A program made the position numbers and the translations under genes. A stretch of 50,892 bases of DNA. Source: CAYJAZ01 sp964371865. Its GTDB lineage: Bacteria; Desulfobacterota; Desulfovibrionia; Desulfovibrionales; Desulfovibrionaceae. Positions 34,411 to 42,792 of the stretch are shown here, piece by piece (the first letter of the stretch is position 1; the number at the start of each line of letters is the position of its first letter). The stretch covers positions 1-50,892 of the forward strand of contig CAYJOR010000016.1 of assembly GCA_964371865.1 (NCBI GenBank), given 5' to 3'. Below the pieces are notes generated by a model. That model was not told the DNA's origin. It did no database searches and saw only the letters and a list, made by a program, of their open reading frames with translations.

Positions 34411-35083
34411 AGCCGCACTCGTTTCACTTATCAAAAAAGATTTTATTCTCTTTTTTATGAGAGGAGGCGGAATAGGGCAATCTATCCTTTTAGGATTATT
34501 GTTGATATTTGTTTTTTCTTTATCTCAAGGAATTGGAGAGAGTGTAGCTCCTAGAGCATTGGCGACGCTATTTTGGCTTGCTTCTGCATTTGGAATGGTG
34601 CTTATCTTTAATAATCTTCATGCCTTAGAAGAAGTTAACGGCGCAAAAACAGGTTTACATTTAATGCCTGCATCTTTACAGGTTGTTTGGCTTGCTAAAG
34701 GGATAAGCGGTATTGCTTTTATGCTTGTCTCACAATTTATCTTTTTATTTGCGCTTATTGTTTTTTGTAATGCGCAATTACATGGGCAGTTTTTAGACTT
34801 TTTGACATTTCTCATACTAATTGATATTGGTATGGCAACTTGTGGAGCTTTACTCGGAGCTTTAGTTGTAGGGCAGACAGGAAAAGAATCTTTACTTAGT
34901 ATTGTGTTATTTCCTTTATTGACGCCTCTTCTTTTGGCCGGAATTGAAGCTTTCTCAATACTATTTACAGTTGATGGCGGCGTGGTTGAAAGTTCATGGC
35001 TTATGCTTGCGCTTGCTTTTGACGGTATCTTCTTGGCTATGGCGTTGGTATTATTCCAATTTATTTATGGTGTCGACGAATAA
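34403..35083 (+). CDS. ccmB: heme exporter permease CcmB
   Basis: 226-residue polytopic protein, six helices by eye (FMRGGGIGQSILLGLLLIFVFS, GLASAFGMVLIFNNL, and others), in CcmB position between ccmA and ccmC. The charged start (MFRAALVSLIKKDFILFFMRGGG) and the short loop LEEVNGAKTGLHLMPAS are typical of CcmB, whose family has the first cytoplasmic segment LxKDLxxExR. Sequence conservation in the family is low, so the call relies on gene order as well as topology. Confidence 0.85.
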   Translation: MFRAALVSLIKKDFILFFMRGGGIGQSILLGLLLIFVFSLSQGIGESVAPRALATLFWLASAFGMVLIFNNLHALEEVNGAKTGLHLMPASLQVVWLAKGISGIAFMLVSQFIFLFALIVFCNAQLHGQFLDFLTFLILIDIGMATCGALLGALVVGQTGKESLLSIVLFPLLTPLLLAGIEAFSILFTVDGGVVESSWLMLALAFDGIFLAMALVLFQFIYGVDE

Positions 35084-35095
35084 AAAGTAGGACTT

Positions 35096-35764
35096 ATGTT
35101 AGGACTCGCTAAAATTTCAGCTATTATATTTGCTATTGGCTTTGCACTTTGCCAATATCTGATCTATATTTATGCTCCACTAGAACAGACAATGGGCTTG
35201 GCTCAGAAGATATTTTATTATCACTTACCTGTTGCTTGGTGGTGTTTTGTATCATTCTTTGTGAACTTTGTATGTAGTATTATCTACTTGAAAACAAAGA
35301 AAAATGTGTACGACCATATTGCAACAACAGGTGCAGAACTTGGCTTATTATTTGCAACTTTAGCACTTGTAACAGGCTCAATTTGGGGTAAAAACTCATG
35401 GAATGTATGGTGGACTTGGGATCCTCGTCTTACAACTACATTGATTCTATGGTTTATTTATGTAGCTTATCTTTTTATCCGCTCAATGCCAACACCTAAA
35501 GCTAAAATTATGGCGGCTGTAGTGGGGATTATAGGATTTGCAGACGTGCCTTTAGTCTTTTATTCTGCAAGACTTTGGCGTTCAATTCATCCAAATGTTT
35601 TTGCTAGTAAAAGCGGCGGATTAGAGCCTGAAATGCTGCATACTGTATTATCATCAGTTGGAGTATTTGCGTTTTTAGTATTTGCTTTGTTTGTCGTAAG
35701 AACAATGCAGAAAATTCAATCCGAAAAAATTGAAGAAAAAGTACTTAATCAACTATATCAATAA
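35096..35764 (+). CDS. ccmC: heme handling protein CcmC
   Basis: 222-residue six-helix protein that presents heme to CcmE. The tryptophan-rich WWD motif is clear: WGKNSWNVWWTWDPRLTTTLILWF (around residue 100), the heme-binding loop that defines CcmC/CcmF. Flanking histidines are candidates for axial ligands: YYHLPVAWW near residue 43 and the later SIHPNVFA region. Eleven bases after ccmB, and followed by a tiny ccmD-like gene at 35779. Confidence 0.95.
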   Translation: MLGLAKISAIIFAIGFALCQYLIYIYAPLEQTMGLAQKIFYYHLPVAWWCFVSFFVNFVCSIIYLKTKKNVYDHIATTGAELGLLFATLALVTGSIWGKNSWNVWWTWDPRLTTTLILWFIYVAYLFIRSMPTPKAKIMAAVVGIIGFADVPLVFYSARLWRSIHPNVFASKSGGLEPEMLHTVLSSVGVFAFLVFALFVVRTMQKIQSEKIEEKVLNQLYQ

Positions 35765-35778
35765 AAAAGGAAACTAAC

Positions 35779-35910
35779 ATGGATAGCATGACAGCTCTAA
35801 TATGTGTAAATGTAGCAATTTGGCTAGGAGTTGGCGGATATATTGCTTTTTTGGCAGGTCAACAATCAACATTAAATAAAAAAATTCAAATACTTGAGAG
35901 TGAAAAATAA
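35779..35910 (+). CDS. ccmD: CcmD-like small membrane protein
   Basis: A 43-residue ORF too short for most gene callers. ATG 35779 follows AAAAAGGAAACT (good ribosome site) 14 bases after the ccmC stop. Content: a short polar start, one hydrophobic helix (about residues 5-27, VNVAIWLGVGGYIAFLAG), then a Lys/Glu/Gln tail (QQSTLNKKIQILESEK). That is the composition and position of CcmD, the single-pass subunit that releases holo-CcmE from CcmABC. Next gene begins two bases after its stop. Confidence 0.8.
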   Translation: MDSMTALICVNVAIWLGVGGYIAFLAGQQSTLNKKIQILESEK

Positions 35911-35912
35911 TT

Positions 35913-36533
35913 ATGTCACGTAAAATAACTTTATCAGTAATATTAATTGGTCTTATAGCGATTCTTGCAACAAGCATATACTACGAACTTGATTCAAGAG
36001 GGTTTTCAATGTCTTTCCAATCACAGGAAATGGCAGATAGTTCAGTAGGGCAAATGCCGCCTTCAAATGCGCCAAGTGCTCCAATGAATATGTCAGCTAT
36101 GTTTGGCAAAGAAGATATTGATCCTGAAATGGCGAAAAGAGCCGGCGAACTTATGATGAAAATGCAAGAAAATCCTAATGATGTAGATACTCTTCTTGAA
36201 CTTTCACTTCTTTTCTATCAATCTGAAGATTACCTTGCAATGTTAAATTTTGCGAACAGAGCAGCAGCGCTTGCACCAACAAATGCAAGAGCCGGCTATT
36301 TTGCAGGTATTGCGCATAGTCAACTAGGTGAATATAATGAATCAGCACAAGCGTTTGAGCGTTCTTTGTCACTTCAAGAAAACCCATCAACAAGGTATAG
36401 TCTTGCAGTCTTGTATATTTATAATTTAAATGATAAAGAAAAAGCTAGAATGAACTTGGAAGAAGCACTTAAATCAACAATGCTTCAAGAAGGTTTAAAA
36501 TCTAAAATTGAAGCAGAACTCGCAGGGTTATAA
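35913..36533 (+). CDS. TPR protein, CcmI/NrfG-like
   Basis: 206-residue membrane-anchored TPR protein. N-terminal helix (about 4-22, ITLSVILIGLIAILATSIYY), a Met- and Pro-rich stretch (about 34-75, MADSSVGQMPPSNAPSAPMN and more), then TPR units (DVDTLLELSLLFYQSEDYLAML and GYFAGIAHSQLGEYNESAQAF). In System I, CcmI/CcmH-type TPR proteins bring apocytochrome c to the lyase; this position after ccmABCD supports that role. The methionine-rich linker is unusual and could bind a metal. The stop is one base before the mnmE ATG, so the operon continues. Confidence 0.75.
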   Translation: MSRKITLSVILIGLIAILATSIYYELDSRGFSMSFQSQEMADSSVGQMPPSNAPSAPMNMSAMFGKEDIDPEMAKRAGELMMKMQENPNDVDTLLELSLLFYQSEDYLAMLNFANRAAALAPTNARAGYFAGIAHSQLGEYNESAQAFERSLSLQENPSTRYSLAVLYIYNLNDKEKARMNLEEALKSTMLQEGLKSKIEAELAGL

Positions 36534-36534
36534 T

Positions 36535-37923
36535 ATGTCTACAATAGCGGCAATAGCAACAGCCTATTCTCAAACCTTATCAGGTGGAATAGGAATTATC
36601 AGAATTTCCGGAGAGAAAGCTTTGGAAATAATGAGAAAGATTTTTGTGTCAAAACAGAATCTTGACGATATAAAGCCGCGCTTTCTATATTATGGTCACT
36701 TCAATGATTCAAAAGGGAATTATCTTGATGAAGGTTTAGCTGTCTTCATGAAAGCTCCGTTCTCTTATACGGCAGAAGATACTGTTGAGCTTCATTGTCA
36801 TGGAAATCCTAACCTTTTGACAGCGTTATTGAATACTTGCTTCGAGCATGGCGCAGAACTTGCCGATGCCGGAGAGTTCACAAAAAGAGCTTTCTTGAAT
36901 GGTAGACTTGATTTGAGTCAAGCCGAAGCAGTTGCAGAAATTATATCAGCTCCATCTCTTGAAAGTTCAAGACTGGCAGAAGCTAAACTTTCCGGACTAC
37001 TTGGTAAAAAGATTAAAGATTTACGAGTAAGCCTTGAAAGTATAATGCAAAATCTTCTATACGAACTTGATTTCTCAGAAGAAGAACTACCTGATATTTC
37101 ACCTTTTATTGAAAGCGTTCAAGGTATACAAGAGCAGATAAAAAATCTTCTCCTTGCTTATGAAAGAACAGCGCCGTGGAGAGATGGTTCTCTTGTAGTG
37201 CTTGCCGGAAAAGTAAATGCGGGAAAATCTAGTCTTTTCAATGCGTTACTTGGTAGGTATAGAGCAATTGTTACAGCGCAAGCCGGTACAACAAGAGACT
37301 ACATCGAGGAAGTTTTGAAAATTCAAGATATTCCTATAAGATTAGTCGATACCGCCGGTATTCGAGCAAAAGAAGAAACAAGTGACCTTATAGAACTTGA
37401 AGGAATTCAAAGCGCTTATAAGCTTTTTGAAGAAGCTCGTGTAATTCTATATATGCTTGATACAAAATCTGACTTGCAAATTGATAAGAAACATATTGAA
37501 TTTCTTGAAGAAGTAAATCCTAAAGCAAAAGTTTTGCTTGTTTGGAATAAATGTGATATACTTCCTTATTCTGTTGAAAACGGAAATATTAAGAACTTTA
37601 GGAAAGATTTAATAGAAGCTGTTTGTCCTATTTCTGCTAAGGAAGGTAATGGGATAGATGCTCTTGCAAAGTCAATTCATAAAGCACTTAGTGTAGATGG
37701 TTTATCAGGTGATGAGCTTGCGCCAAACTTAAGGCAAGCGCATTTACTTGAAAAAGCAGAAACAGAATTGGAACAGTTCCTAGAAAATGCGTATGCTGTT
37801 CCGCCGGATGCTCTGGCTATCCACTTAGCGGAATCGGTGCGTGTTCTTGGAGAGATTACAGGCGAAATTGTAACAGAGGAAATAGTTAATTCTATTTTTT
37901 CAACCTTTTGTGTAGGCAAGTAA
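36535..37923 (+). CDS. mnmE: tRNA modification GTPase MnmE
   Basis: With MnmG, it places cmnm5/nm5 at tRNA wobble uridine 34. The true start is ATG 36535 one base after the TPR stop; a longer frame back to 36508 would start inside that gene. Tetrahydrofolate-binding N-domain (YSQTLSGGIGIIRISGEKA), helical domain, G domain with P-loop AGKVNAGKSSLF (near residue 225), DTAGIR and NKCD, and the C-terminal FCVGK (canonical FCIGK) whose cysteine is catalytic. 462 residues. Translationally coupled to the cytochrome maturation genes in this organism, which is unusual. Confidence 0.95.
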   Translation: MSTIAAIATAYSQTLSGGIGIIRISGEKALEIMRKIFVSKQNLDDIKPRFLYYGHFNDSKGNYLDEGLAVFMKAPFSYTAEDTVELHCHGNPNLLTALLNTCFEHGAELADAGEFTKRAFLNGRLDLSQAEAVAEIISAPSLESSRLAEAKLSGLLGKKIKDLRVSLESIMQNLLYELDFSEEELPDISPFIESVQGIQEQIKNLLLAYERTAPWRDGSLVVLAGKVNAGKSSLFNALLGRYRAIVTAQAGTTRDYIEEVLKIQDIPIRLVDTAGIRAKEETSDLIELEGIQSAYKLFEEARVILYMLDTKSDLQIDKKHIEFLEEVNPKAKVLLVWNKCDILPYSVENGNIKNFRKDLIEAVCPISAKEGNGIDALAKSIHKALSVDGLSGDELAPNLRQAHLLEKAETELEQFLENAYAVPPDALAIHLAESVRVLGEITGEIVTEEIVNSIFSTFCVGK

Positions 37924-37935
37924 TCGGAAAGGAAT

Positions 37936-38199
37936 ATGTTGAATAAAGATAAGGCTATAAGTATAGGTTTAGGTAACTATGTGCTTGTGCGAAGGGTGGT
38001 TACGGTTGTAAGTCCTTTATCTTCGCCAATGCGCAGGTTAAAAGAAGATGCAAAATCGGAAGGTCGATTGATTGATGCTACACAAGGCAGAAGAACACGT
38101 TCATTTATTATTACGGATTCAAATCATCTAATTTTATCTTCAATAAACCCGGAAACAATAATTCAAAGGCTTGAAAGCAAAAGTGAGAATGAAGAATGA
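37936..38199 (+). CDS. DUF370/RemA-family regulator
   Basis: 87-residue small protein with the DUF370 core IGLGNYVLVRRVVTVVSPLSSPMRRLKEDAKSEGRLIDATQGRRTRSFIITDSNH in essentially complete form (listed as motif pieces; the GRRTRSFI segment is the key one). RemA in Bacillus subtilis is a DNA-binding activator of biofilm matrix genes; in other bacteria the function is not settled. AAAGGAAT is an excellent ribosome site. The stop overlaps the gmk start by four bases (ATGA), and remA-gmk adjacency is a very common bacterial gene order. Confidence 0.9.
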   Translation: MLNKDKAISIGLGNYVLVRRVVTVVSPLSSPMRRLKEDAKSEGRLIDATQGRRTRSFIITDSNHLILSSINPETIIQRLESKSENEE

Positions 38200-38813
38200 T
38201 TGAGAATGGATTACCTCTCGTAATAACTGCGCCCTCCGGCACAGGAAAAAGTACACTTGTTAAGATGTTACTTCAAGATTTTCCACAATTTCAATTTTCG
38301 GTGTCCTGCACAACTCGTCCGCCTCGCGAAAATGAAGTACACGGTAAAGACTACTACTTTTTAGAAAAAAATGAGTTTGAGAAAAAAATTTCCGAGAACT
38401 ATTTTGCTGAATGGGCAGAAGTGCACGGAAATTACTACGGCACTCCTCTTAAAGAAGTAGAAGAAAACCTAGAAGCCGGTAATGATTTGCTTTTTGATAT
38501 TGATATTCAAGGAGCTTTGCAACTTTCGCTATCATTACCACAGTCGTATTTTGTCTTCCTCTTCCCGCCTACATTGGAAGAATTAGAACGTAGACTAAGA
38601 GGGCGTGGCACAGATTCAGAAGAGGCTATTATAAGACGCCTCAATAATGCACGCGAAGAAATAAAACAATCTCATTGGTTTAATGCTTGGATATTAAATG
38701 ATAACTTAGATGTGGCTTACGAGCAACTAAAGTCCTGTATTATTACAGCAAAGCTTAACCCACGTCGTCAAAAAGGTTTCTTGAACAGTATACTATATTC
38801 TCATGTGAAATAA
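38196..38813 (+). CDS. gmk: guanylate kinase
   Basis: Phosphorylates GMP to GDP. 205 residues with P-loop APSGTGKSTLVKML at the start, the GMP-binding segment CTTRPPRENEVHGKDYYFL (R, R, Y), and the helical RGRGTDSEEAIIRRL lid arginines. Overlaps the DUF370 stop by the ATGA arrangement; pyrF follows after 12 bases. Slightly extended C-terminus. Confidence 0.95.
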   Translation: MIENGLPLVITAPSGTGKSTLVKMLLQDFPQFQFSVSCTTRPPRENEVHGKDYYFLEKNEFEKKISENYFAEWAEVHGNYYGTPLKEVEENLEAGNDLLFDIDIQGALQLSLSLPQSYFVFLFPPTLEELERRLRGRGTDSEEAIIRRLNNAREEIKQSHWFNAWILNDNLDVAYEQLKSCIITAKLNPRRQKGFLNSILYSHVK

Positions 38814-38825
38814 ATGGAGTAGAAA

Positions 38826-39527
38826 ATGGCACAATTAATAGTAGCTCTTGATTACGATGATGCTCACGAAGCAATGCAAATGGCAAACCTCCTTCAAGGA
38901 AAAGTTGAATGGGTAAAGGTTGGTCTTGAACTTTTTATAACTGAAGGTCCACGTTTAATTCAATCTCTGAAAGCAATGAAATATAAAGTGTTTTTAGATT
39001 TGAAACTTTATGATATTCCAAATACAGTTCGTGGTGCAGTTCTAGCCGCAGCACGCCATAAAGCAGATATGCTTACCCTCCACTTAAGCGGTGGTGAAAA
39101 CATGGTAACAGAAGCATTAAACTGCGTGAAAGATGAAGAACATCAACCACTTCTATTTGGTGTAACAATCCTTACATCCTTTTCGGATGGTGAATTACCT
39201 TGCTTTACCGGTAGTTTAACCGAAATAGCTCAAAGACTTGCCGACGAAGCTTATAATTGGGAAATGAATGGTATTGTTTGTTCAGGTCACGAAGTGGAGA
39301 AAATTAAAAAACGTCATCCTAAATTGCTTACACTCTGCCCGGGAATCCGTATGGCAGACGGTGAAGCGAACGATCAAAAACGTGTTATGACTCCATATCA
39401 AGCAGTAAAAAATGGTGCTGACTTTATCGTAGTTGGTCGTCCAATCACAAAAGCACAAGATCCATTAGTAGCAGCGGAAGCAATCTTAGCAAATATGCAA
39501 GAAGCAGAAGCTGAAATGTCAGCATAA
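38826..39527 (+). CDS. pyrF: orotidine 5'-phosphate decarboxylase
   Basis: Last step of UMP synthesis. TIM barrel of 233 residues with the catalytic Lys-Asp motif FLDLKLYDIPNTVRGAV (residues 57-72), phosphate-binding region ADFIVVGRPITKAQDP and SLTEIAQRL. ATG 38826 after GGAGTAGAA. It ends the ccm-mnmE-remA-gmk run, and the following 198 bases hold a repeat element rather than a conventional terminator. Confidence 0.95.
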   Translation: MAQLIVALDYDDAHEAMQMANLLQGKVEWVKVGLELFITEGPRLIQSLKAMKYKVFLDLKLYDIPNTVRGAVLAAARHKADMLTLHLSGGENMVTEALNCVKDEEHQPLLFGVTILTSFSDGELPCFTGSLTEIAQRLADEAYNWEMNGIVCSGHEVEKIKKRHPKLLTLCPGIRMADGEANDQKRVMTPYQAVKNGADFIVVGRPITKAQDPLVAAEAILANMQEAEAEMSA

Positions 39528-39549
39528 TTGAAGTATAAATAAGCTAGGG

Positions 39550-39689
39550 TATGTTTCTAAAATAAAAATTTGTTATTTTAACGTGGAATAAAGCATTTTT
39601 ATGAAAGACATGTGTTGAAGTATACATAACTTGATTAGAAAAGGATTTAGCCGACGTATAATCTCCAAAAAAATTAATTTAGAAACATA
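39550..39689. repeat. 140-bp element with 12-bp terminal inverted repeats
   Basis: TATGTTTCTAAA (39550-39561) and its exact complement TTTAGAAACATA (39678-39689) bound a non-coding segment in the pyrF/TPR spacer. A direct repeat pair lies across its left side: TTGAAGTATAAATAAGCT (39528-39545) and TTGAAGTATACATAACTT (39615-39632), 15 of 18 identical. The left boundary sequence recurs at 47494-47519. No transposase is inside. It looks like a decayed non-autonomous element; no target duplication is clear. Confidence 0.5.
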
Positions 39690-39725
39690 TACGAATTAAG
39701 ACTATTCAATAAAAGAGGTTGCTTG

Positions 39726-40538
39726 ATGCAAAACACAGAAATTCTACGCGGAGTGTTTTCTCTTCAAGAAGTTCGTAAAGTTGGAACAGGTACTACAACT
39801 CGTAAGACAATTTCAAAAACTTACTGGTTTGTTGAAACAAATGAGGAAACCGGCCAGCTTACAGTTCAGTCCCTAAACTCAAAATATATTCCTACCGGAA
39901 ATAAAAAACCTATTACTCGTGAAGAGGTTATAGAGAAGTTTTCCCCAGAAATGGAATTCTATGTTTCTACAGTTTACCCAAAAATCAAAGAGCTGAATAC
40001 AAGCATTGATGCCGGTGATGAACATAGAGCAAAAAACGAACTTTTTAGTGCTGAATTTGAATATGAAAGTGCACTCGAACTCGATATTCAAAATGTGCGA
40101 GCAAACTTTGGTATAGGCTTAACATACCTTGAACAAGGGAAAAAAGATAAAGCAAATAACATCTTTGAAAGACTCGTCGGCTTAGATGCTGCTTTTAAAG
40201 ATGAGCACAAACATCTTTTCAATGAATTTGGTATTAGCCTTAGAAAAAATAAAATGTACACAAAAGCAATAGATTTCTATAATAGGGCGATATCTTTAGG
40301 AAAAGCAGATGAAAACTTGCACATTAATATGGCAAGAGTTTATTTGGAAACAAAAAAATTTCCAGAAATGCTAGTTGCACTAGGTAAAGCTATAGCAATT
40401 AACCCTAAAAGTGATATGGTAGAAAAAATATTGCAGTGGAGCGTAGCAAAAAAACTTCTCTCTGAAGCAAGTGTGAGTGAGATGAGGCAAAAAGTTGCTA
40501 GTGGTGAAATTAACCCTAATTCAACGAATATGGGCTAA
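39726..40538 (+). CDS. TPR protein, cytoplasmic, function unknown
   Basis: 270-residue TPR protein with no signal peptide. The start is ATG 39726 (AAAGAGG ribosome site), three bases after a possible TTG. The N-terminal 85 residues (ILRGVFSLQEVRKVGTGTTTRKTISKTYWFVE) form a separate conserved-looking module I cannot name; it resembles the start of a small group of sulfate-reducer TPR proteins. The TPR part (about 100-240) has the canonical spacing, e.g. NVRANFGIGLTYLEQGKKDKANNIF and KAIDFYNRAISLGKADENLHINMARVYL. Followed by a GGGGGAAAA terminator. Confidence 0.75.
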   Translation: MQNTEILRGVFSLQEVRKVGTGTTTRKTISKTYWFVETNEETGQLTVQSLNSKYIPTGNKKPITREEVIEKFSPEMEFYVSTVYPKIKELNTSIDAGDEHRAKNELFSAEFEYESALELDIQNVRANFGIGLTYLEQGKKDKANNIFERLVGLDAAFKDEHKHLFNEFGISLRKNKMYTKAIDFYNRAISLGKADENLHINMARVYLETKKFPEMLVALGKAIAINPKSDMVEKILQWSVAKKLLSEASVSEMRQKVASGEINPNSTNMG

Positions 40539-40566
40539 TCCGCTCCTTTCTAATTTATAATTTCTT

Positions 40567-40614
40567 GAGGGGGAAAAGCACATTTCTTTAATAAAAATGA
40601 GTTTTTCCCCTTTT
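40567..40614 (+). terminator. terminator after TPR gene
   Basis: GAGGGGGAAAA (40567-40577) pairs with TTTTTCCCC (40602-40610), then TTTT. Its loop contains AAAATGAG (40594-40601), as does the hairpin after moaA. Confidence 0.85.
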
Positions 40615-40695
40615 ATAAACTACTTGCAAAGTTTTATATTAGATTAACGTGGAGTGATAAGATAATAAACATATCATGATGGAGATGTAAAAGGC

Positions 40696-42468
40696 ATGGA
40701 AAAACAGTGGAGCTTTTTTGAAAAAGAAAATAATGTGCTACAAAAAGTTACACATGTTGCTCGTGCTTTGGGGGTTAGCCCACAGTTTGCACTTCTTCTT
40801 TTAAATAGAACATTTAGACAATACCCTCATTTATTAGAAAGAAATAATGAAGAAGCTCTAATTTCTACTCTTGACTTTGTTCTTAATCCATCGTTAAAAA
40901 AGCTGCTTTTCCCAACATTTCTAAAAGATATTGATATTGCATGTGATATTGTCACAACTGCGCTAAAAGCTAAGGAGAAAATCCTTATCTGGGGCGATTA
41001 TGACGTTGATGGTATAACAAGCACAGCTTTATGCACTGATTTTTTTAAAAAACATGGCTTTACAGTTATGAATCATGTGCCTTGCCGCGAAGAAGGTTAT
41101 GGAATAAATCCAAAAAGATTGAAAGAATTTATTGATTCGGGAGTGAAAGTCCTTATCAGCGTAGATTGCGGTATTGCTGATGTTGAAGCAATAAAATTTG
41201 CTCGTGAGCAGGGAATAAAAATCATTGTAACCGATCACCATATTCCGCAAGATGAACTTCCACCCGCGCATGCGCTTATTAACCCATATTTTTCTGAAGT
41301 GAGTTCAGACTATACTAAAAAAGATATTTTACTTGCCGGTGTTGGGGTTGCATTTTTCTTTATGTGTCATTTGAATAACGCAATTAATAAAGAGTTTTCA
41401 ACCAAGTGCGATATGAGAGATTTTATTGACCTTGTAGCTCTTGGCACTATTGCTGATATGATGCCTCTTACTGGTCAAAACAGAATACTAGTAAAAAATG
41501 GACTTCTTAAAATTAAAGCAGCTGAAAGAGTTGGAATACGAGCATTAAAAGAAGTTTCTGGATATGCGCCAACAGTAGCACTTTCTGCAGGTCAAATATC
41601 ATTTGGTCTTGCACCGCGAATTAATGCAGCAGGACGCATGGATAATCCTAGAATTGCTCTCGACTTACTTCTCTCTGAAGATTATAGAGAAGCTCAAAAG
41701 CTTGCTGTTAAGCTTGATGAGTGGAATGCTGAAAGAAAAAAAGAAGAAGAAAATATTGTAGCAATGGCAACTGAACAAGCTACAAAATATGCAAATGAAC
41801 CAACTCTAGTGCTTGCAGATGATACGTGGAATCAAGGTATAATAGGGATTGTAGCCTCTAGGATGATTGAAAAATTTTACAAACCTACTTTTATCCTCAC
41901 TAAAGATCAATGTGATGGATACTTTAAAGGCTCCGGTCGTTCAATTCGTAAATTCCATCTTTATGATGCTCTTTGTTCTTCTACAGAGAAATTGATGTCC
42001 TTTGGTGGGCACGAATACGCAGCAGGGCTTAAAATTATGCCTGAAAATGTAGAAGCTTTTAGAGCTGCATTTAATAATTTCTTTATCGAAAAACTTGGAA
42101 ACAAACCATGCACTCCGACAGTTTCAATTGAAGATGAAGTTACTTTCGAGCAAGTTTCAAACTACGCTTTCTTGCGAGAACTTGAAATGCTTGAACCTTT
42201 TGGAGTAGGCAATAGTGAACCTGTCTATGCAAGCACAAGTGTTAAAGTCACTAAAGTAGAGCCTTTTGGTTATGCAAAAAAACATTTAAAGCTTGAATTT
42301 CTCGATACTATTTCAGGTCAAAGACTCCACTCTAAGCTTTGGAATGTAGAAAAATTTCCTCATAAAGTTGGTGATGATGTGAAAGTAGCCTACAGCATAG
42401 AATTTGACACCTACAATAATATCACTCAAGTTAACATGAAAATCAAAGATATAAAATGTTGTGATTAG
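40696..42468 (+). CDS. recJ: single-strand DNA 5'-3' exonuclease RecJ
   Basis: 590-residue DHH-family exonuclease for recombination and mismatch repair. Motif I WGDYDVDGITSTAL around residue 97, motif II ISVDCGIADVEA, motif III IIVTDHHIPQDELPPAHALINPY (DHH at about 179), LGTIADMMPLTG and the C-terminal DHHA1/OB region SGRSIRKFHLYDALCS with SFGGHEYAAGLKI. Starts at ATG 40696 after GGAGATGTAAAAGGC. Three bases after its stop the 274-base inverted repeat element begins. Confidence 0.95.
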   Translation: MEKQWSFFEKENNVLQKVTHVARALGVSPQFALLLLNRTFRQYPHLLERNNEEALISTLDFVLNPSLKKLLFPTFLKDIDIACDIVTTALKAKEKILIWGDYDVDGITSTALCTDFFKKHGFTVMNHVPCREEGYGINPKRLKEFIDSGVKVLISVDCGIADVEAIKFAREQGIKIIVTDHHIPQDELPPAHALINPYFSEVSSDYTKKDILLAGVGVAFFFMCHLNNAINKEFSTKCDMRDFIDLVALGTIADMMPLTGQNRILVKNGLLKIKAAERVGIRALKEVSGYAPTVALSAGQISFGLAPRINAAGRMDNPRIALDLLLSEDYREAQKLAVKLDEWNAERKKEEENIVAMATEQATKYANEPTLVLADDTWNQGIIGIVASRMIEKFYKPTFILTKDQCDGYFKGSGRSIRKFHLYDALCSSTEKLMSFGGHEYAAGLKIMPENVEAFRAAFNNFFIEKLGNKPCTPTVSIEDEVTFEQVSNYAFLRELEMLEPFGVGNSEPVYASTSVKVTKVEPFGYAKKHLKLEFLDTISGQRLHSKLWNVEKFPHKVGDDVKVAYSIEFDTYNNITQVNMKIKDIKCCD

Positions 42469-42470
42469 AC

Positions 42471-42744
42471 TTTTTTAAGATGCCTTCTGCAATCACGGAA
42501 ACTTTTTTCCACGGGAATGCTCTTCTTTGCAACTCCCTTTGCTTTTTATTCGCAAGTCCATAAAAAGGAAAATATATTTTAAAAAAAGTTTTTACTTTAG
42601 TCTCAAAATATAGAAACTAACTCAAATTTTTGAAAGAGAAAATAATTTTTGAGGCACTATTTCTTTCCAACGAGGAACGAGGTGAAAAAAATAGGGTTTC
42701 CAAAGGGGATTATCCCCTTTGGTCGCCGAAGGCATCTTAAAAAA
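42471..42744. repeat. 274-bp element with perfect 17-bp terminal inverted repeats
   Basis: TTTTTTAAGATGCCTTC (42471-42487) and its exact reverse complement GAAGGCATCTTAAAAAA (42728-42744) enclose a non-coding segment. Inside the right part is a near-perfect 23-base hairpin CCAAAGGGGATTATCCCCTT continuing TGG (42700-42722), which ends nine bases before the right repeat. The left repeat starts three bases after the recJ stop and the right one ends 48 bases before ftsK, so the element replaces the normal spacer. Similar 'GCCTCCGGCGGCC'-type hairpins next to terminators are common in GC-rich Desulfovibrio spacers in my memory; this would be an AT-rich relative. No ORF and no clear target duplication. 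Between 42469 and 42792 I see nothing else but the AAGGAG at 42766-42771. Confidence 0.7.
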
Positions 42745-42792
42745 AATTATTTCTGGCTTGACCTTAAGGAGTGAATTGTATATCTTTTTTTT

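Noticed and set aside
33979..34434. Minus-strand open frame of 151 aa inside ccmA and ccmB
   Set aside because: It runs antisense through Walker and signature motifs of ccmA, so it is a shadow.
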